Of a stretch of 64,000 bases of DNA, positions 48,527 through 60,293 are shown piece after piece. The notes under the pieces were generated by a model. The model was not told where the DNA came from, ran no database searches, and worked only from the letters and a program-made list of their open reading frames with translations. Positions within the stretch are counted from its first letter, which is position 1. Each line of letters begins with the position of its first letter. Made by a program: the position numbers and the translations under genes. Source of the DNA: Notolepis coatsorum (taxonomy: Eukaryota; Chordata; Actinopteri; Aulopiformes; Paralepididae); NCBI GenBank assembly GCA_963971535.1, contig OZ020592.1, positions 57,355,028 through 57,419,027 on the forward strand, in the 5' to 3' direction.

Positions 48527-49794
48527 TTAATAAATAGATAAATATAATGTAGTGTCTAAAGTGAGTGTTAAGGTGATTGTTTGTTTAAAGTGTGTGTCTG
48601 TGCATGTGGATGTGTGTGCAATGAGTGTAGATGGATGGGTTGATGGTGTTACATAGTCATTGAGCATCCTAATGGCCTGGGGATAGAAGCTCCTTCTGAG
48701 TCTCTCTGTACTGGCTCTCCCCAGACTCCGGTAGCGCTTGCCTGACCGCAGAAGTTCAAAGAGGCAGTTGTTTAGGTGGCTGGAGTCTTTGGTTATTCTC
48801 TTAGCCTTGGCCCTGCAACGCTTGGTATAAATGTCCTGGAGAGTGGGAAGCCCACCTCCAATTATGCGTTCGGCTGATCGGGCCACTCTGTAGTCTGCTG
48901 CGGTCGTGTGCGGTGCTATTCCAAAACCAGGAGGTGATGTTACCAGTCAGAATGCTCTCTATTGTGCCTGAGTAGAAGTTCTTAAGGATCTTCTGACTCA
49001 CTTTGAATTTCCTTAGGCGCCTGAGGAAGTAGAGGCGCTGCCGTGCCTTCTTTACTACACTGTCAATGTGTGTGGTCCATGTCAAGTCCTCAGATATGTG
49101 GACTCCGAGGTACTTAAAACTGTTCACTCTCTCAACCGGTGCCCCGTCGATGCTGAGGGGGCTGTAGTCCCTGGCCCCCAACCTCCTAAAATCCACAATC
49201 ATCTCTTTCGTTTTGCTGACGTTCAGGGAGAGGCTGTTCTCCCGGCACCACAGCACCAGGTTCTATACCTATCCCAGTGGTAGGCCCTCTCGTTGTTTGC
49301 AGAGATCAGGCCCACCACAACTGTGTCGTCAGCAAACTTGATGATTGCGTTGCTGTTTTGCTTTGCCACACAGTCCTGTGTATAAAGTGAGTAGAGGAAG
49401 GGGCTCAGAACACAGCCCTGGGGGCCACCTGTGTTGAGAGTGATGGATGAGGAGGTGCAGTTGCCTGCTCTTACCACCTGGGGTCTTCCTGTCAGGAAGT
49501 CCAAGACCCACTGGCAGAGGTCGTAGTTCAAGCCCAGGTCTCAAATTGCAGGGGGTCCAAGGTGATGGGGAGGGAGGAACAGATGTAGCCCTTCACTAGC
49601 TTCTCAAAGCACTTCATGGCTATGGACGTGAGAGCTACAGGGCGATAGTCGTTGAGGCAAGCGGGCGTGGATTTTTTAGGTACAGGGACAATAGTGGACT
49701 TTTTCAAACAGGTGGGGATGACAGACTGTTCTAAGGACAGGTTGAATATGTCAGTGAATACCGGGGCCAATCTGTTAATAAAATGTTTATTCAA
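48527..49794 (-). pseudogene. LINE reverse transcriptase, broken
   Basis: Frames on the - strand: 49794-49528 ([39 protein letters not shown]), 49531-49223 ([36 protein letters not shown]) and 49256-48527 ([56 protein letters not shown]). At least three frameshifts separate them. The RT core motifs are all present, including FADD. Confidence 0.88.
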
Positions 49795-49844
49795 TCAATC
49801 ACCTGCGCAGTGATTGATTGAATGAACATTTTATTAACAGATTG
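49768..49844. repeat. 77-bp near-perfect palindrome at a LINE junction
   Basis: caatctgttaataaaatg and the following bases through caatcaatcac are mirrored by gtgattgattgaatg...cagattg around the centre ctgcgcag. There is one mismatch and one indel over about 38-bp arms. Confidence 0.9.
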
Positions 49845-50180
49845 CAGAATGGGTACAATACAGTACGGCTCAATACACACAATTGTTAAGGGGATGCAGA
49901 CCAGAGAAAGACTTTCGTCTTGTTTACATCAGGGTCCCCCATTGTCAATTCATAATGAATTGTAAGTAAGGGTGCAATTAGCATCGTGCAATCCATTCTT
50001 TGTGGATCTAGCCCTGAGTCTCCATCGGCAGTGTTTCTACTCTCCATTGCAGTGGCCTGTAGGCTGTTGTTGTAATTTACAGCCTCAAACCGTGCATAGA
50101 TCAACAATAGCCCGGGCAACTCCAAGCAGCTATTCTCCACCATAAACCAACTCCTCAAACCGCAAACCCTCACTCACACA
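49845..50180 (-). repeat. Dispersed 3'-end repeat segment
   Basis: gggtacaatacagtacggct and the following bases recur at 27059 and, reversed, near 7600-7640. It marks a family whose 3' end is ...gcaatctgttaataaa followed by tcaa repeats. Confidence 0.6.
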
Positions 50181-51604
50181 GACATCACAGATGAACAGTG
50201 CAATAACTTCATTACCTTCTTCAGAACCAAAATCGACACCATCCGGTCCCTTCTCACCAGCCCCTCCACTCCACCTGCCCCCACTGCCTTCCCACAGCCA
50301 GCAATCGCCCAGCCTCTCTGCTCTTTCTCCATCGTCACACAGCGAGAGGTTGAAGATACCATCAACAAGATGAAACCCTCCACCTGTGCCCTGGACCCCT
50401 TTCCCACTGCCCTGATTAAATCAAACATTTGTGCCATAAGTCCCCTGATCACCAAAATCATAAACCATCATAAAGGTTCCGTCCTCGGCCCCGTCCTCTT
50501 TACCCTCTACCTGCTCCCCCTCGGCAGTGTCATCAGCCAGCATGGAATCTCTTTCTATTGCTACACTGATGACACACAACTATACATTAAAACGGACTCT
50601 CCCCCCTCTGCAGCCCTGCCATCACCACCCCCATCATCTGCAGCCCTGCCATCATCATCCACATCATCCACCCTCACTTCCTGCCTGGAGGAGTGGATGA
50701 AATCAAACTTCCTACAGTTAAACAGCTAAAAAACAGAAGCCATCCTCATTGGTACCCCCCACCAGATCCAATCTTCCCCCATCACCAGAATCTCCTTCTC
50801 AGGCCATGACCTTCCCCTCTCATCCACCGTCACCAACCTTGGTGTAAAAATGTACCCCCACCTAAATTTCGAGACCCACATCAAACACATTTGCAAAACC
50901 TCCTTTTTCCACCTCAGGAACATTTCAAAAATCCGTTCCACACTCACCCTCCCAGATGCTGAAAAACTGGTCCACGCCTTTGTCTCCTCCAGGCTGGACT
51001 ACTGTAACGCACTTCTCATCGGGATTCCTAGCAGTTCCTAGTCTCCAGAGGCTCCAATACATCCAGAACAGCGCTGCTAGGATCCTGATGAGAGTGCGTA
51101 AGTACGACCACATCACACCCATCCTCCACTCACTTCACTGGTTCCCCATCACCACCCGGACTGAATACAAAATATCCCTTCTGACCCATCAATGCATCCA
51201 CGGAAATGCTCCCCCCTACCTCAAAGATCTCCTCACCCCAGAACCCTCCACCTGTAACATTCGCTCCGCCAACACAAACCGCCTCCTTCCCCCCAGGACC
51301 AAGCTCCGCACCATGGGCGACAGGCCTTCTGCTCGGCTGCTCCTCGCCTATGGAATGCCCTCCCTGACTACCTCAGAGCACCACAGACCACTGCTTCCTT
51401 TAAAAGAGAACTTAAAACATACCTCTTCACGAAAGCCTTCCCTTAGTTTTAACCTTTTTATACATGCCTTGTGTGTTTTATCCCTTTTTTATGCTTTATG
51501 TCTTGTTTCCTTAATTGCCTAATGTTTTTAAAGTCAGTTTTTACTCTGTAGCACTCTGAGACTTGGTTTCCAGATATAGAGTGCATTATAAATCGAATGT
51601 ATTA

Positions 51605-51686
<82 letters not shown>

Positions 51687-51690
51687 GAAT
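50181..51690 (+). pseudogene. L2-like LINE RT fragment, internally deleted
   Basis: + strand frames read VEDTINKMKPSTCALDPFPT, then after a deletion GSVLGPVLFTLYLLPLG, YCYTDDTQLYI (the YxDD box as YTDD), a stop at 50727-50729, VTNLGVKMYPHLNFETHIKH, SSRLDYCNALLIGIP, RLQYIQNSAARILM and HSLHWFPITTRTEYKI. These are L2/CR1 RT and C-terminal motifs. The 3' end runs into the (ATT)n tail. The first RT motifs are missing. Confidence 0.85.
51603..51685. repeat. (ATT)n microsatellite at LINE 3' end
   Basis: About 27 copies. They follow cattataaatcgaatgtatt, the usual position of an L2 tail. Confidence 0.95.
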
Positions 51691-51865
51691 GTATTTAGTT
51701 CATTTGCCAGGGAGACATCATTGTTCAGCATGGGGCGGGGTGCCTTTATATATTCTGTCATTGTTCTGAGGCCCTGCCACATGCCTCTGGAATCAGCCTG
51801 TTTGAACTGAAGTTCCACCTTATCCCTGTACCGCCTTTTTTCCTCTAAACTTGTATCAGATTATG

Positions 51866-52925
51866 TATTCTAGCAGCCTCTATATACCCCTCTGTTTCAG
51901 TCCTGTTCTCATTCTAGCAGCCTCTATACCCCTCTGTTTCAGTCCTGTTCTCATTCTAGCAGCCTCTATACCCCTCTGTTTCAGTCCTGTTCTCATTCTA
52001 GCAGCCTCTATACCCCTCTGTTTCAGTCCTGTTCTCATTCTAGCAGCCTCTATACCCCTCTGTTTCAGTCCTATTCTCATTCTAGCAGCCTCTATACCTC
52101 CCTGTTTCAGTCCTGTTCTCATTCTAGCAGCCTCTATACCCCTCTGTTTCAGTCCTGTTCTCATTCTAGCAGCCTCTATACCCCTCTGTTTCAGTCCTGT
52201 TCTCATTCTAGCAGCCTCTATACCCCTCTGTTTCAGTCCTATTCTCATTCTAGCAGCCTCTATACCCCTCTGTTTCAGTCCTGTTCTCATTCTAGCAGCC
52301 TCTATACCCCTCTGTTTCAGTCCTGTTCTCATTCTAGCAGCCTCTATACCCCTCTGTTTCAGTCCTATTCTCATTCTAGCAGCCTCTATACCTCCCTGTT
52401 TCAGTACCGTTCTCATTCTAGCAGCCTCTATACCCCTCTGTTTCAGTCCTGTTCTCATTCTAGCAGCCTCTATACCCCTCTGTTTCAGTCCTGTTCTCAT
52501 TCTAGCAGCCTCTATACCCCTCTGTTTCAGTCCTATTCTCATTCTAGCAGCCTCTATACCTCCCTGTTTCAGTACCGTTCTCATTCTAGCAGCCTCTATA
52601 CCCCTCTGTTTCAGTCCTGTTCTCATTCTAGCAGCCTCTATACCCCTCTGGTTCAGTCCTATTATCATTCTAGCAGCCTCTATACCCCTCTGTTTCAGTC
52701 CTGTTCTCATTCTAGCAGCCTCTATACCTCCCTGTTTCAGTACCGTTCTCATTCTAGCAGCCTCTATACCCCTCTGTTTCAGTCCTGTTCTCATTCTAGC
52801 AGCCTCTATACCTCTCTGTCTCAGTCCTGTTCTCATTCTAGCAGCCTCTATACCTCCCTGTTTCAGTCCTGTTCTCATTCTAGCAGCCTCTATACCTCTC
52901 TGTCTCAGTCCTGTTCTCAACAGGC
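51866..52925. repeat. 42-bp minisatellite
   Basis: About 25 copies of a 42-bp unit with ctctatacccctctgtttc and agtcctgttctcattctag. Since 42 is a multiple of three, both strands stay open (14-residue cycle IPLCFSPVLILAAS on +). Variants cctccc and taccgt form a higher-order pattern. Not a gene. Confidence 0.97.
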
Positions 52926-53720
52926 TGTTTCTGTGCCTGTAATGAGTGTGCCGGCTTGATCGTAAAAATATGATAATTATCATACATCTAGCAATAGCGT
53001 ACGAGTATGTACCGCCAAATGAAATTTAAACCGTCAAACTACACTAGGCATTGCAAATTAAATATGACTCGAGATCCAGCAATATCATATCAAACCTACC
53101 ATTAAAACATATTTTGGGTTACATTTTAGGTAGAGAAGAGAAAGTATACGAGCAAGCCGCCATTTTGTACACAAGATCCCTTCACAGTCACACGTATACA
53201 AGTTGTTATTAATTATGTCGATTGTTGCTGCAATTCTGAATGGCTCGGAGGGTTCTTGTCACAGCTGAGTTGCAGAAACTGCTTTATGTACGATTTCTTA
53301 GTGGTGGGGCAACCACTCATTCTGTTAAAACAATGCAACACACAGGGACACTTTTACAATAGGGGCACTTTAACAACTTCCCAGCATGCTTGCTAAATAC
53401 AGCTTCAGATCAGGAAAAGATAATGTATGCATTACATCACAGGAAAGCTATATATCTGATATATATATAATTCCGATTGGTGTCATGGTTTAATCATAGG
53501 CAATATATATATATATGTAATCCTACTGTAGTCCTATATATACATAATACAGTATAATGTAATACTATTCAGTGAAACATTTTGCACTCACTTCTAAAGC
53601 TGAAGATACTTTATGACACATACAATTCAGTCCAAACTCTTTCAGTGGGCGAGTTATAATTTATAAGATATTTGATGCTGAGCCCTAAGAAGCAACATTA
53701 CTTAGCTAGGGGATATGTCA
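52926..53720. other. ndel1 intron, AT-rich, no feature
   Basis: Only short TA repeats (53455-53515). Nothing recognised. Confidence 0.5.
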
Positions 53721-54196
53721 ATACTGGTATGATATGGGCGGCTAAGTGGCGCAGTGGGCAAGGCGCTCGCCACTAGTGCAGGAGATGCTGGGTTCGAGCC
53801 CAGCTCTCGGCATTGCTACCAGCTTGGCTGGTCGTTCATACTAACACAATTGGCAATGTTAGGGGTGGGAAAGCTGGTGGGTGGGTCCTGGTCGTTGTAA
53901 ACAGCGACTCCTACAGTTTGGTCGGGGCGCCTGCTCAGCGAGGAAAGGATCTAAGGGGGGTAGTGTGATCTTTCCACACGTTACACCCTCTCAGTGAGAG
54001 TCCGCGCTGCCAGGTGAAAAGAAGCGGTTGATTGGCTACACACGTGCTCGTTGGTTAATGCCTCGTTGTGCCTTGTTGTTGGTTAATGCCGCATCACTTA
54101 ACGCCGCCATATAACTAACTAATATACTAATACTAATATACTAATATAACTAACTAATTCGCAATGGACCCTGCCGCCAACGTGCAAGCTTTTGTG

Positions 54197-54660
54197 CTAA
54201 ACTCCTGCTTGCTGCTACAATAGCTGAGTCACTGTCAACTGAGCTGTGAGTTTGTCTGATTGATAATCAATCAATCAGTCTCTGTTTTTACCTCGACTAA
54301 TGTCGGCTGAACTGGATTAAATTCCCAATAATTTTGTCTGGAAGCAACAGTAGTCTACATGCTACATGAAAATCAATCTTTGAGCTGGACTACGTGCTTA
54401 CTCCTAAACTCCTGCTTGCTGCTACAATAGCTGAGTCACTGTCAACTGAGTTGTGAGTTTGTCTGATTGATATCAATCAATCAATCAGTCTCTGTTTTTA
54501 CCTCGACTAATGTCGGCTGAACTGGATTAAATTCCCAATAATTTTGTCTGGAAGCAACAGTAGTCTACATGCTACATGAAAATCAATCTTTGAGCTGAAC
54601 TACATGCTTACTGCTAAACTCCTGCTTGCTGCTACAATAGCTGAGTCACTGTCAACTGCG
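54197..54660 (+). repeat. About 208-bp tandem monomers in LINE 5' UTR (2.2 copies)
   Basis: ctaaactcctgcttgctgct recurs at 54197, 54404 and 54614. Repeated 5' monomers are known as promoter units in some LINEs. Here they lie upstream of the ORF2 start region and may play that role. Confidence 0.85.
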
Positions 54661-54890
54661 TCTGACTAAACACCACCAAGCATCACCACCAACTGTGCTG
54701 CTCTTCACTCCTCTCCTATAATCGGTCTGCTCATCTCACACTGCTTGCTGTTCCCGGGCCTGGCTCCGGGTCTAGTCAACGACCCCTTACCCCTCTGCGA
54801 TCCTCTCATACCTCCCCCTGGTCTCGTCCAACTGCTACCCCTCGAATCCCCTACCCTCTCGTACACATTTGTGTTCAAAGCCGTTCTGTT

Positions 54891-57800
54891 GTGCATCGAA
54901 CTTTTGCTGAAATCATGCGTGTTGCGTTCGCTGTACTAACTCTGTTCTATTTGCTAACACAAATGGAACAGCAAGGAAATGGACTTGGTGAACTTTTCTC
55001 GTCCCGTTTATCACTCCAGCACACAAAATCCACTTGGACCTTTCTATCTAGGTTCAGGTGTAGTAGACCTACTAGAATTGTGACTTTATCCCCAGATCAA
55101 TTGTCTGTTACCATGATATGTCACTATGCACTAAAAAACTATTTCACTATGTCAACGGACTCTCTTTTCTACTCCATTCTAAGCTCTGATGTAAATTCAA
55201 AGTGTAACTCCCCTAAAATGGCTAAATTAAGATGCATGGTTGTGTTACTGCTGATGATCTCTGGTAATGTTCAACCAAATCCTGGTCCTGATCTTCATTG
55301 TATTCAGACTCCTTCTGACTTCAATGCAAGATCTGGACTTGGCATCATTCATGTAAATGTTAGAAGTCTCTTGCCGAAAATTGATTTTGTTCGAATCTGG
55401 GCGCAGACAACGGGAGCTGATATCATTATAATTTCTGAGACTTGGTTAAACAAATCTATTTGCGATAACGACATTTCCATTGATGGCTATAATTTAAGTC
55501 GTACTGATCGTCCTAAACGTGGTGGTGGCATAGCTGTCTATGTTAAATCCAAATACCACACCAAAGTGTTAGTAACGAAATCTATACCTAAGCAGTTCGA
55601 AATAATCGCCTTACAAATTGAATTATCAAAGGGTTGCAATGTCAATTCTGCTGTAAAGGAAATGTTAGCCGCAATATCTGACATTATTTCCCAATTAACG
55701 GACAATGAAATAGTCATTGTTGGTGATTTCAATTGGGACTGGTTATCTCCGGCGTCAGATGAATTTAAAGCATATTGCAATTCAATGAATATTACGCAAT
55801 TAATACTCTCCCCAACTCGCCCAAATCTGAAATGTCCTGAAAAATCTACACTTATTGACTTGTTCTTAACAAATAATCCTCATAAGTATACCTCGATAGG
55901 CATGTTTCCTAATGACGTGAGTGACCATTGTGTTATTGCGGGTGTTAGGGATACAAAGATATCGAAGTCAAAACCTCGCTACATTATTAAACGTGATACA
56001 AAGCACTTTTTTGAACAGGGATTTTGGCAGGATATGTACCTAAATGATTGGAGCAGGGTCTCTTTAATACCTGACGTTGAATTAGCATGGAATCTCTTCC
56101 TGGATATGTTTTTGCCAATTGTAGACAGACACGCCCCCTTTAGGAAGTATAGAGTTAGGGGCAGGGATAACCCCTGGTTTTCTAAAGATTTATCCAACCT
56201 CATACGAGAAAGGAATCTCATCTGGGCCAAGGCAAGGAAGGCAAACTCTGAAGCTCTCTGGACCACTTTTAGATGTTTAAGAAATAAATGTACTTCCTTA
56301 GTAAAGAAGGCCAAATCAAGTTTTTATCTCACTCTCACAACAGAAAACCTAAATAACCCACAGAAATTTTGGCAGACAATCAAATCCTTATCCCCAAATA
56401 GCACAGCTGGTCTTCCACCCTGTATTGTATCTGGTCTATCTACTGTGTATGAGAAAACTGAGATGCTCAACTGCTTTAACAAACACTTTGTCTCTTCTGG
56501 GTTTCTCTTTGATCAAGTAACAAACAATACCACAACACAGGTCCCACTTGAAACTGAGCCCCCATCACATAATACATTTGATTTTCAGCCCTTCTCTATT
56601 GGTGAAGTGCATAAAGCCCTTAAGAATTTGAATCCTAAAAAACGGGCTGGGCCAGACAAACTGGATCCCTATTATTTAAAGCTTTCTGCTGATTTTATTG
56701 CAGAACCTCTAACTTATATTTTTAACTTAACCTTGACTTGTAATGAAATACCCAAGATTTGGAAAAAGGCTCATGTTCTACCCCTGTTAAAAGGTGGTGA
56801 GCCTTCAAACCCCAACAACTACAGGCCAATTTCTAATTTGTCAGCTTTAGCCAAGATACTGGAAACTCTGGTAAGTAATCAGCTGAAGGAGTTCTTATAT
56901 AACAATGCTATTTTATCTTGTGATCAATCTGGTTTTAGGAAATGTCACAGTACCGTTACAGCAGCTACAAAGGTAGTAAACGACATAATTGGGGCTTTAG
57001 ATAGGAAACAACATTGTGCTTCCCTTTTTATTGATTTTTCAAAGGCATTTGATACAGTGGACCATAATATAATGAAGCATAGGCTAATTAATGTAGGACT
57101 GTCTGACTCTGCTGTTGGCTGGTTCTGTAATTATCTTGCTGACAGGACTCAATGTGTTCAGGCTGATGGTTTTTGTAACTGAGGGGTACAATTCCCTGAC
57201 TGTATTGATAAGTATGGTATCATTAAACCACTACCGTCTTATGTACTTTAATTACTGGCCATACAGTACATGATATATAAATATGATGAACACTTCCCAC
57301 AATGAATCGGTTCCACACAAAGTTGTAATTAAGTATTTATTGCAGCAAAAGGTACATAATATACTTCTCTATTTTACTTTGGATGCGCTTATAAGGCGAA
57401 GGAATGTGCGTAGGCAAATCAATAATGAATGTCCATTCTCTGGTTACGCAGGAGGTAATTATACAACCTGAATCTTAGGGAATTATATCTATGGTACACT
57501 AGTAATATATAGCGGGAGATACTGGAAGGGTCCCCCCGGTTGTAAGCCAGCAGGGGTAGAGGATCTGTCGGTAGTAGAGCCTGGGTCAACGATGATAAGG
57601 AGACTCCGAGTACGGGAGACGGTGCAATAAGATCTTGATCCACAGACGAATACAGCTGTTCTCCGTAGCCTGTAGATCCACAGGGAAGAAAGCTAGCCTG
57701 CCTCAGGCTCTCTGAGGCGCAGACTCGACGTGGCTCCTCACAGGGTAAATCCCACACACGTGTAGGCGTCGGCGATTCTCCGCTCCATTAATCACAGGAC

Positions 57801-59496
57801 CAAAAGCAAATATAATCCAGCCGCAAAGGGCTATGTAGTCGTCGGGTAGATTAATCCAGTGTACATGTCCACACGGTTCTCGTCTAGGGCTCCTCGGGTG
57901 AAAGCGCCATGAAAGCAGCCCAGCCTGGATAAGCTCTCTAGCTGATACGAGGAAGCGTTGGTGATGCTGGTCACTGTAGAACTTTAGCCGCACGATACAC
58001 TATACACAAATAGACTATTACTGACTTAATAGAAATATGTCGCACTCGACGGTATAGCGCCAAACTCTGACAATTCAGTTATTAATTCGCACGCGGTCTC
58101 AATGCTCTTATTTGGGGCCAAACAGGCCATACTTCACCGCACAGAGTATCGTGGGTGAGGCTTCAACTTATTGGGTAACATACTTCTGTATTCACCTGCG
58201 CCATATTTATATGCACGGCGAACAATCTAGTGCCAACCTCATTTCTGTCTCGTATTCTTGGGCAAGGCCGGGCATGTACAGACATGTCTTGACGGTGGCT
58301 TTGAACCTGACTCTGGAGGCATGGCCTTGGCGCCTGTGGACCGCTGTCCAATAGGAGAATGAAATATTATGGTCTGTACTAGGCTAAAGGGATATTCCGT
58401 GTATATGTACAAGGAATATACAAGGGATATCAAACGATATACAAATATTATGCAATATATATCAATCAATAAATATATATATTCGGTTTAATCTGATCCT
58501 TTGTAACAGTTTTTATTCTGATGTTTTATCTGTCCACAAGGGGGTGCCACAAGGTTCTGTTCTAGGACCATTGTTATTTACAATCTATATCAATAATCTA
58601 GGCAAAAATTTTCCAAATGCAAACTTTCATTTTATGCTGATGACACTGTCATTTACTGTTGTGCTAATACGTTGACAAAAGCTCTGGAAAGTTTGCAAAA
58701 TACGTTTAAAGAAATAGAATCCCAACTTCAGCAACTAAAGCTTGTTTTAAATCCGGAAAAAACAAAAATTATGATTTTTACTAAATCCAAAACAAAAATG
58801 CCTTGTCTTGCCTCTATACACACATCGCAAGGCATTCCTATTCAGATTGTGTCGACTTTTAAATACCTTGGCTTTTTACTTGATGACAGCTTGTCTTTTA
58901 AACCACACGTTGAAAGCCTGGTCAAGAGGCTAAAAGTGAGGTTGGGTTTCTTTTTCAGAAACAAATCGTGCTTTTCTTTTAATGCAAAGAAGCAACTAGT
59001 TGCTGCCACTTTTTTACCAGTATTAGATTATGGTGATGTTTTATACATGAATGCCTGTTCCACCTCACTACACATGTTGGACACTGCTTACCATGGTGTA
59101 TTAAGATTTATTTCTGGATATAGATCACTTATCCATCATTGCACTCTGTATGCTAAAGTTAACTGGCCGTCCTTGACTGCCCGTAGACTGCTTCATTGGT
59201 ACACCTTAATTTATAAAGCAATTATTGGTCAGCTCCCTTTTTACCTCGGTTCATACCTCACCATCACATCAAACCCATTTTACAGCTTACGATCCCAGGA
59301 CTATTTATATGCCTCAGTACCCAGAACCCGCACAGAGTTTGGGAAAAGGGCCTTCATGTTCTCTGCTCCCTCTGCCTGGAATGGACTTCAAAAAACTTTT
59401 AAACTGCAGGCCCTCACTACCATATCTGATTTTAAAGTTCAAATTAAGGGCATTTTAAAGAATGAGATGGGAGAATGTCGCTGCTTCACTGCATAA
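54891..59496 (+). pseudogene. CR1/L2-like LINE ORF2 (endonuclease + RT), split
   Basis: Segment 1 (54891-57173) has a hydrophobic stretch and NPGP motif (55218-55289), then endonuclease (HVNVRSLLPKIDF, ISETWLN, VGDFNWDW, SDHCVIAG), then the start of RT (KKRAGPDKLDPYYLK, NNYRPISNLS, FIDFSKAFDTVDH). The solo LTR 57174-58508 follows. Segment 2 (58514-59496) has GVPQGSVLGPLLF, then a one-base loss in a T-run just before YADD (58633-58644), then FKYLGFLLDD and a C-terminal domain ending at 59496. Removing the LTR and one TSD restores the frame at the junction. Confidence 0.9.
57174..58508. mobile_element. Solo LTR (1335 bp) of an unassigned LTR retroelement
   Basis: Begins TGTAAC and ends GTAACA, so it has TG...CA termini with short inverted ends, and is flanked by the 5-bp TSD gtttt (57169-57173 and 58509-58513). 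No internal coding region. An aataaa near 58469 suggests that + may be the transcribed direction, but this is not decisive. Family cannot be told from the LTR alone. Confidence 0.8.
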
Positions 59497-59988
59497 TGTG
59501 CTGTTATATTTTATGTTTTTAACCTGACCTTCTCTCCCCAGCAACCTCCTGCAGGGCCTCACCTTCCATCCTCTTTCTACCTTTTTACCCTACCCTCCAA
59601 TCTCCCCCAATCCCATTCAATCTGATTTGCTGCAGCTCAAATGTATCCCCTTGCCCCACTTTGCCTTTTATGTCTTTGTCTGTGTTTTGTGTATTTTTGT
59701 ATGTTTGTTTTTTGTTTTTGCTGCCATTTTGGCCAGGTCTTGCTCGAAAAAGAGATCTTTGATCTCAAGTGACTACCTGGTAAAATAAAGGTAAAAAAAA
59801 AAAAAAACATGTGTCGGAGGAAGCATGTGATAGCCTCCACTCTCCCAGACCGACCGTAGGGGGTAGGTACGCAGCGACCAGGAAGGGGATTGGGAATTGG
59901 CTTAACGACTAACATTGGGATGGGAGAAAAACTGAGGAAAAAGGAGGGGGAAAAAGATTAAAAAATAATAATAATACTGGTATGATAT

Positions 59989-60293
59989 ATTGGGCCAATA
60001 CCAAGTTCAGCGAGGGTACTGGTATTGGAAGGATTTCCCCCAATGCTAAAATCTCCAATCATATCTAGCCGGAAAGTCACTTTTGTCCAATGATTTCTAC
60101 TCGATCTCGTTCATTAGGGGTAACCAGAATACCAAGAGTAAATCCCTGTTCCAATTACTCTGGGCAAGAGGCCCAAATTGACTTGATTGCTATAATTGGC
60201 TCGAATCGGATTCCGATCAGCTATTACAGACGCCTGTGATATCGATCACTCCCTGTCCCGGAATAATCACAGATGGTACAAGTTACTCTACAC
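59989..60293. other. Unique spacer
   Basis: About 300 bases with no feature, ending at the hAT TSD ctctacac (60286-60293). Confidence 0.5.

Larger units (their letters stand above)
48280..51850 (-). mobile_element. Jockey-superfamily LINE (CR1/Rex-like), split by a second LINE
   Basis: - strand RT pieces occur at 51818-51700 (QADSRGMWQGLRTMTEY, the segment before the RT core) and 49794-48527. The sequence between, 49800-51690, is a + strand LINE fragment, so this element was the older host. The 3' part ends near 48280 in cttgaaatat-like sequence. Confidence 0.75.
54047..59806 (+). mobile_element. CR1/L2-like LINE inserted in the SINE
   Basis: 5' UTR with tandem monomers, ORF2 with endonuclease and RT, and a 3' end gactacctggtaaaataaag followed by an A-run (59793-59807). 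A short duplication acacgtg/acatgtg may be the TSD. A solo LTR lies inside the RT. One further frameshift precedes the YADD box. Confidence 0.88.
53736..59973 (+). mobile_element. tRNA-headed SINE split by a LINE
   Basis: The SINE head at 53736-54046 has A box tggcgcagtgg (53747) and B box ggttcgagcc (53791). Its tail part, 59807-59973, begins acatgtgtcggaggaagc. The 15-bp TSD atactggtatgatat is exact at 53721-53735 and 59974-59988, over 6 kb apart, proving that everything between entered later. Same family as 43700-44182. Confidence 0.92.

Noticed and set aside
51851-52983. 363- and 367-codon frames on opposite strands
   Set aside because: 42-bp minisatellite read in frame. No flanking gene structure.
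53747-53801. Possible tRNA gene from A and B boxes
   Set aside because: Head of a SINE: it has a SINE body, an A-rich end and a 15-bp TSD, and no complete cloverleaf with anticodon arm could be drawn.
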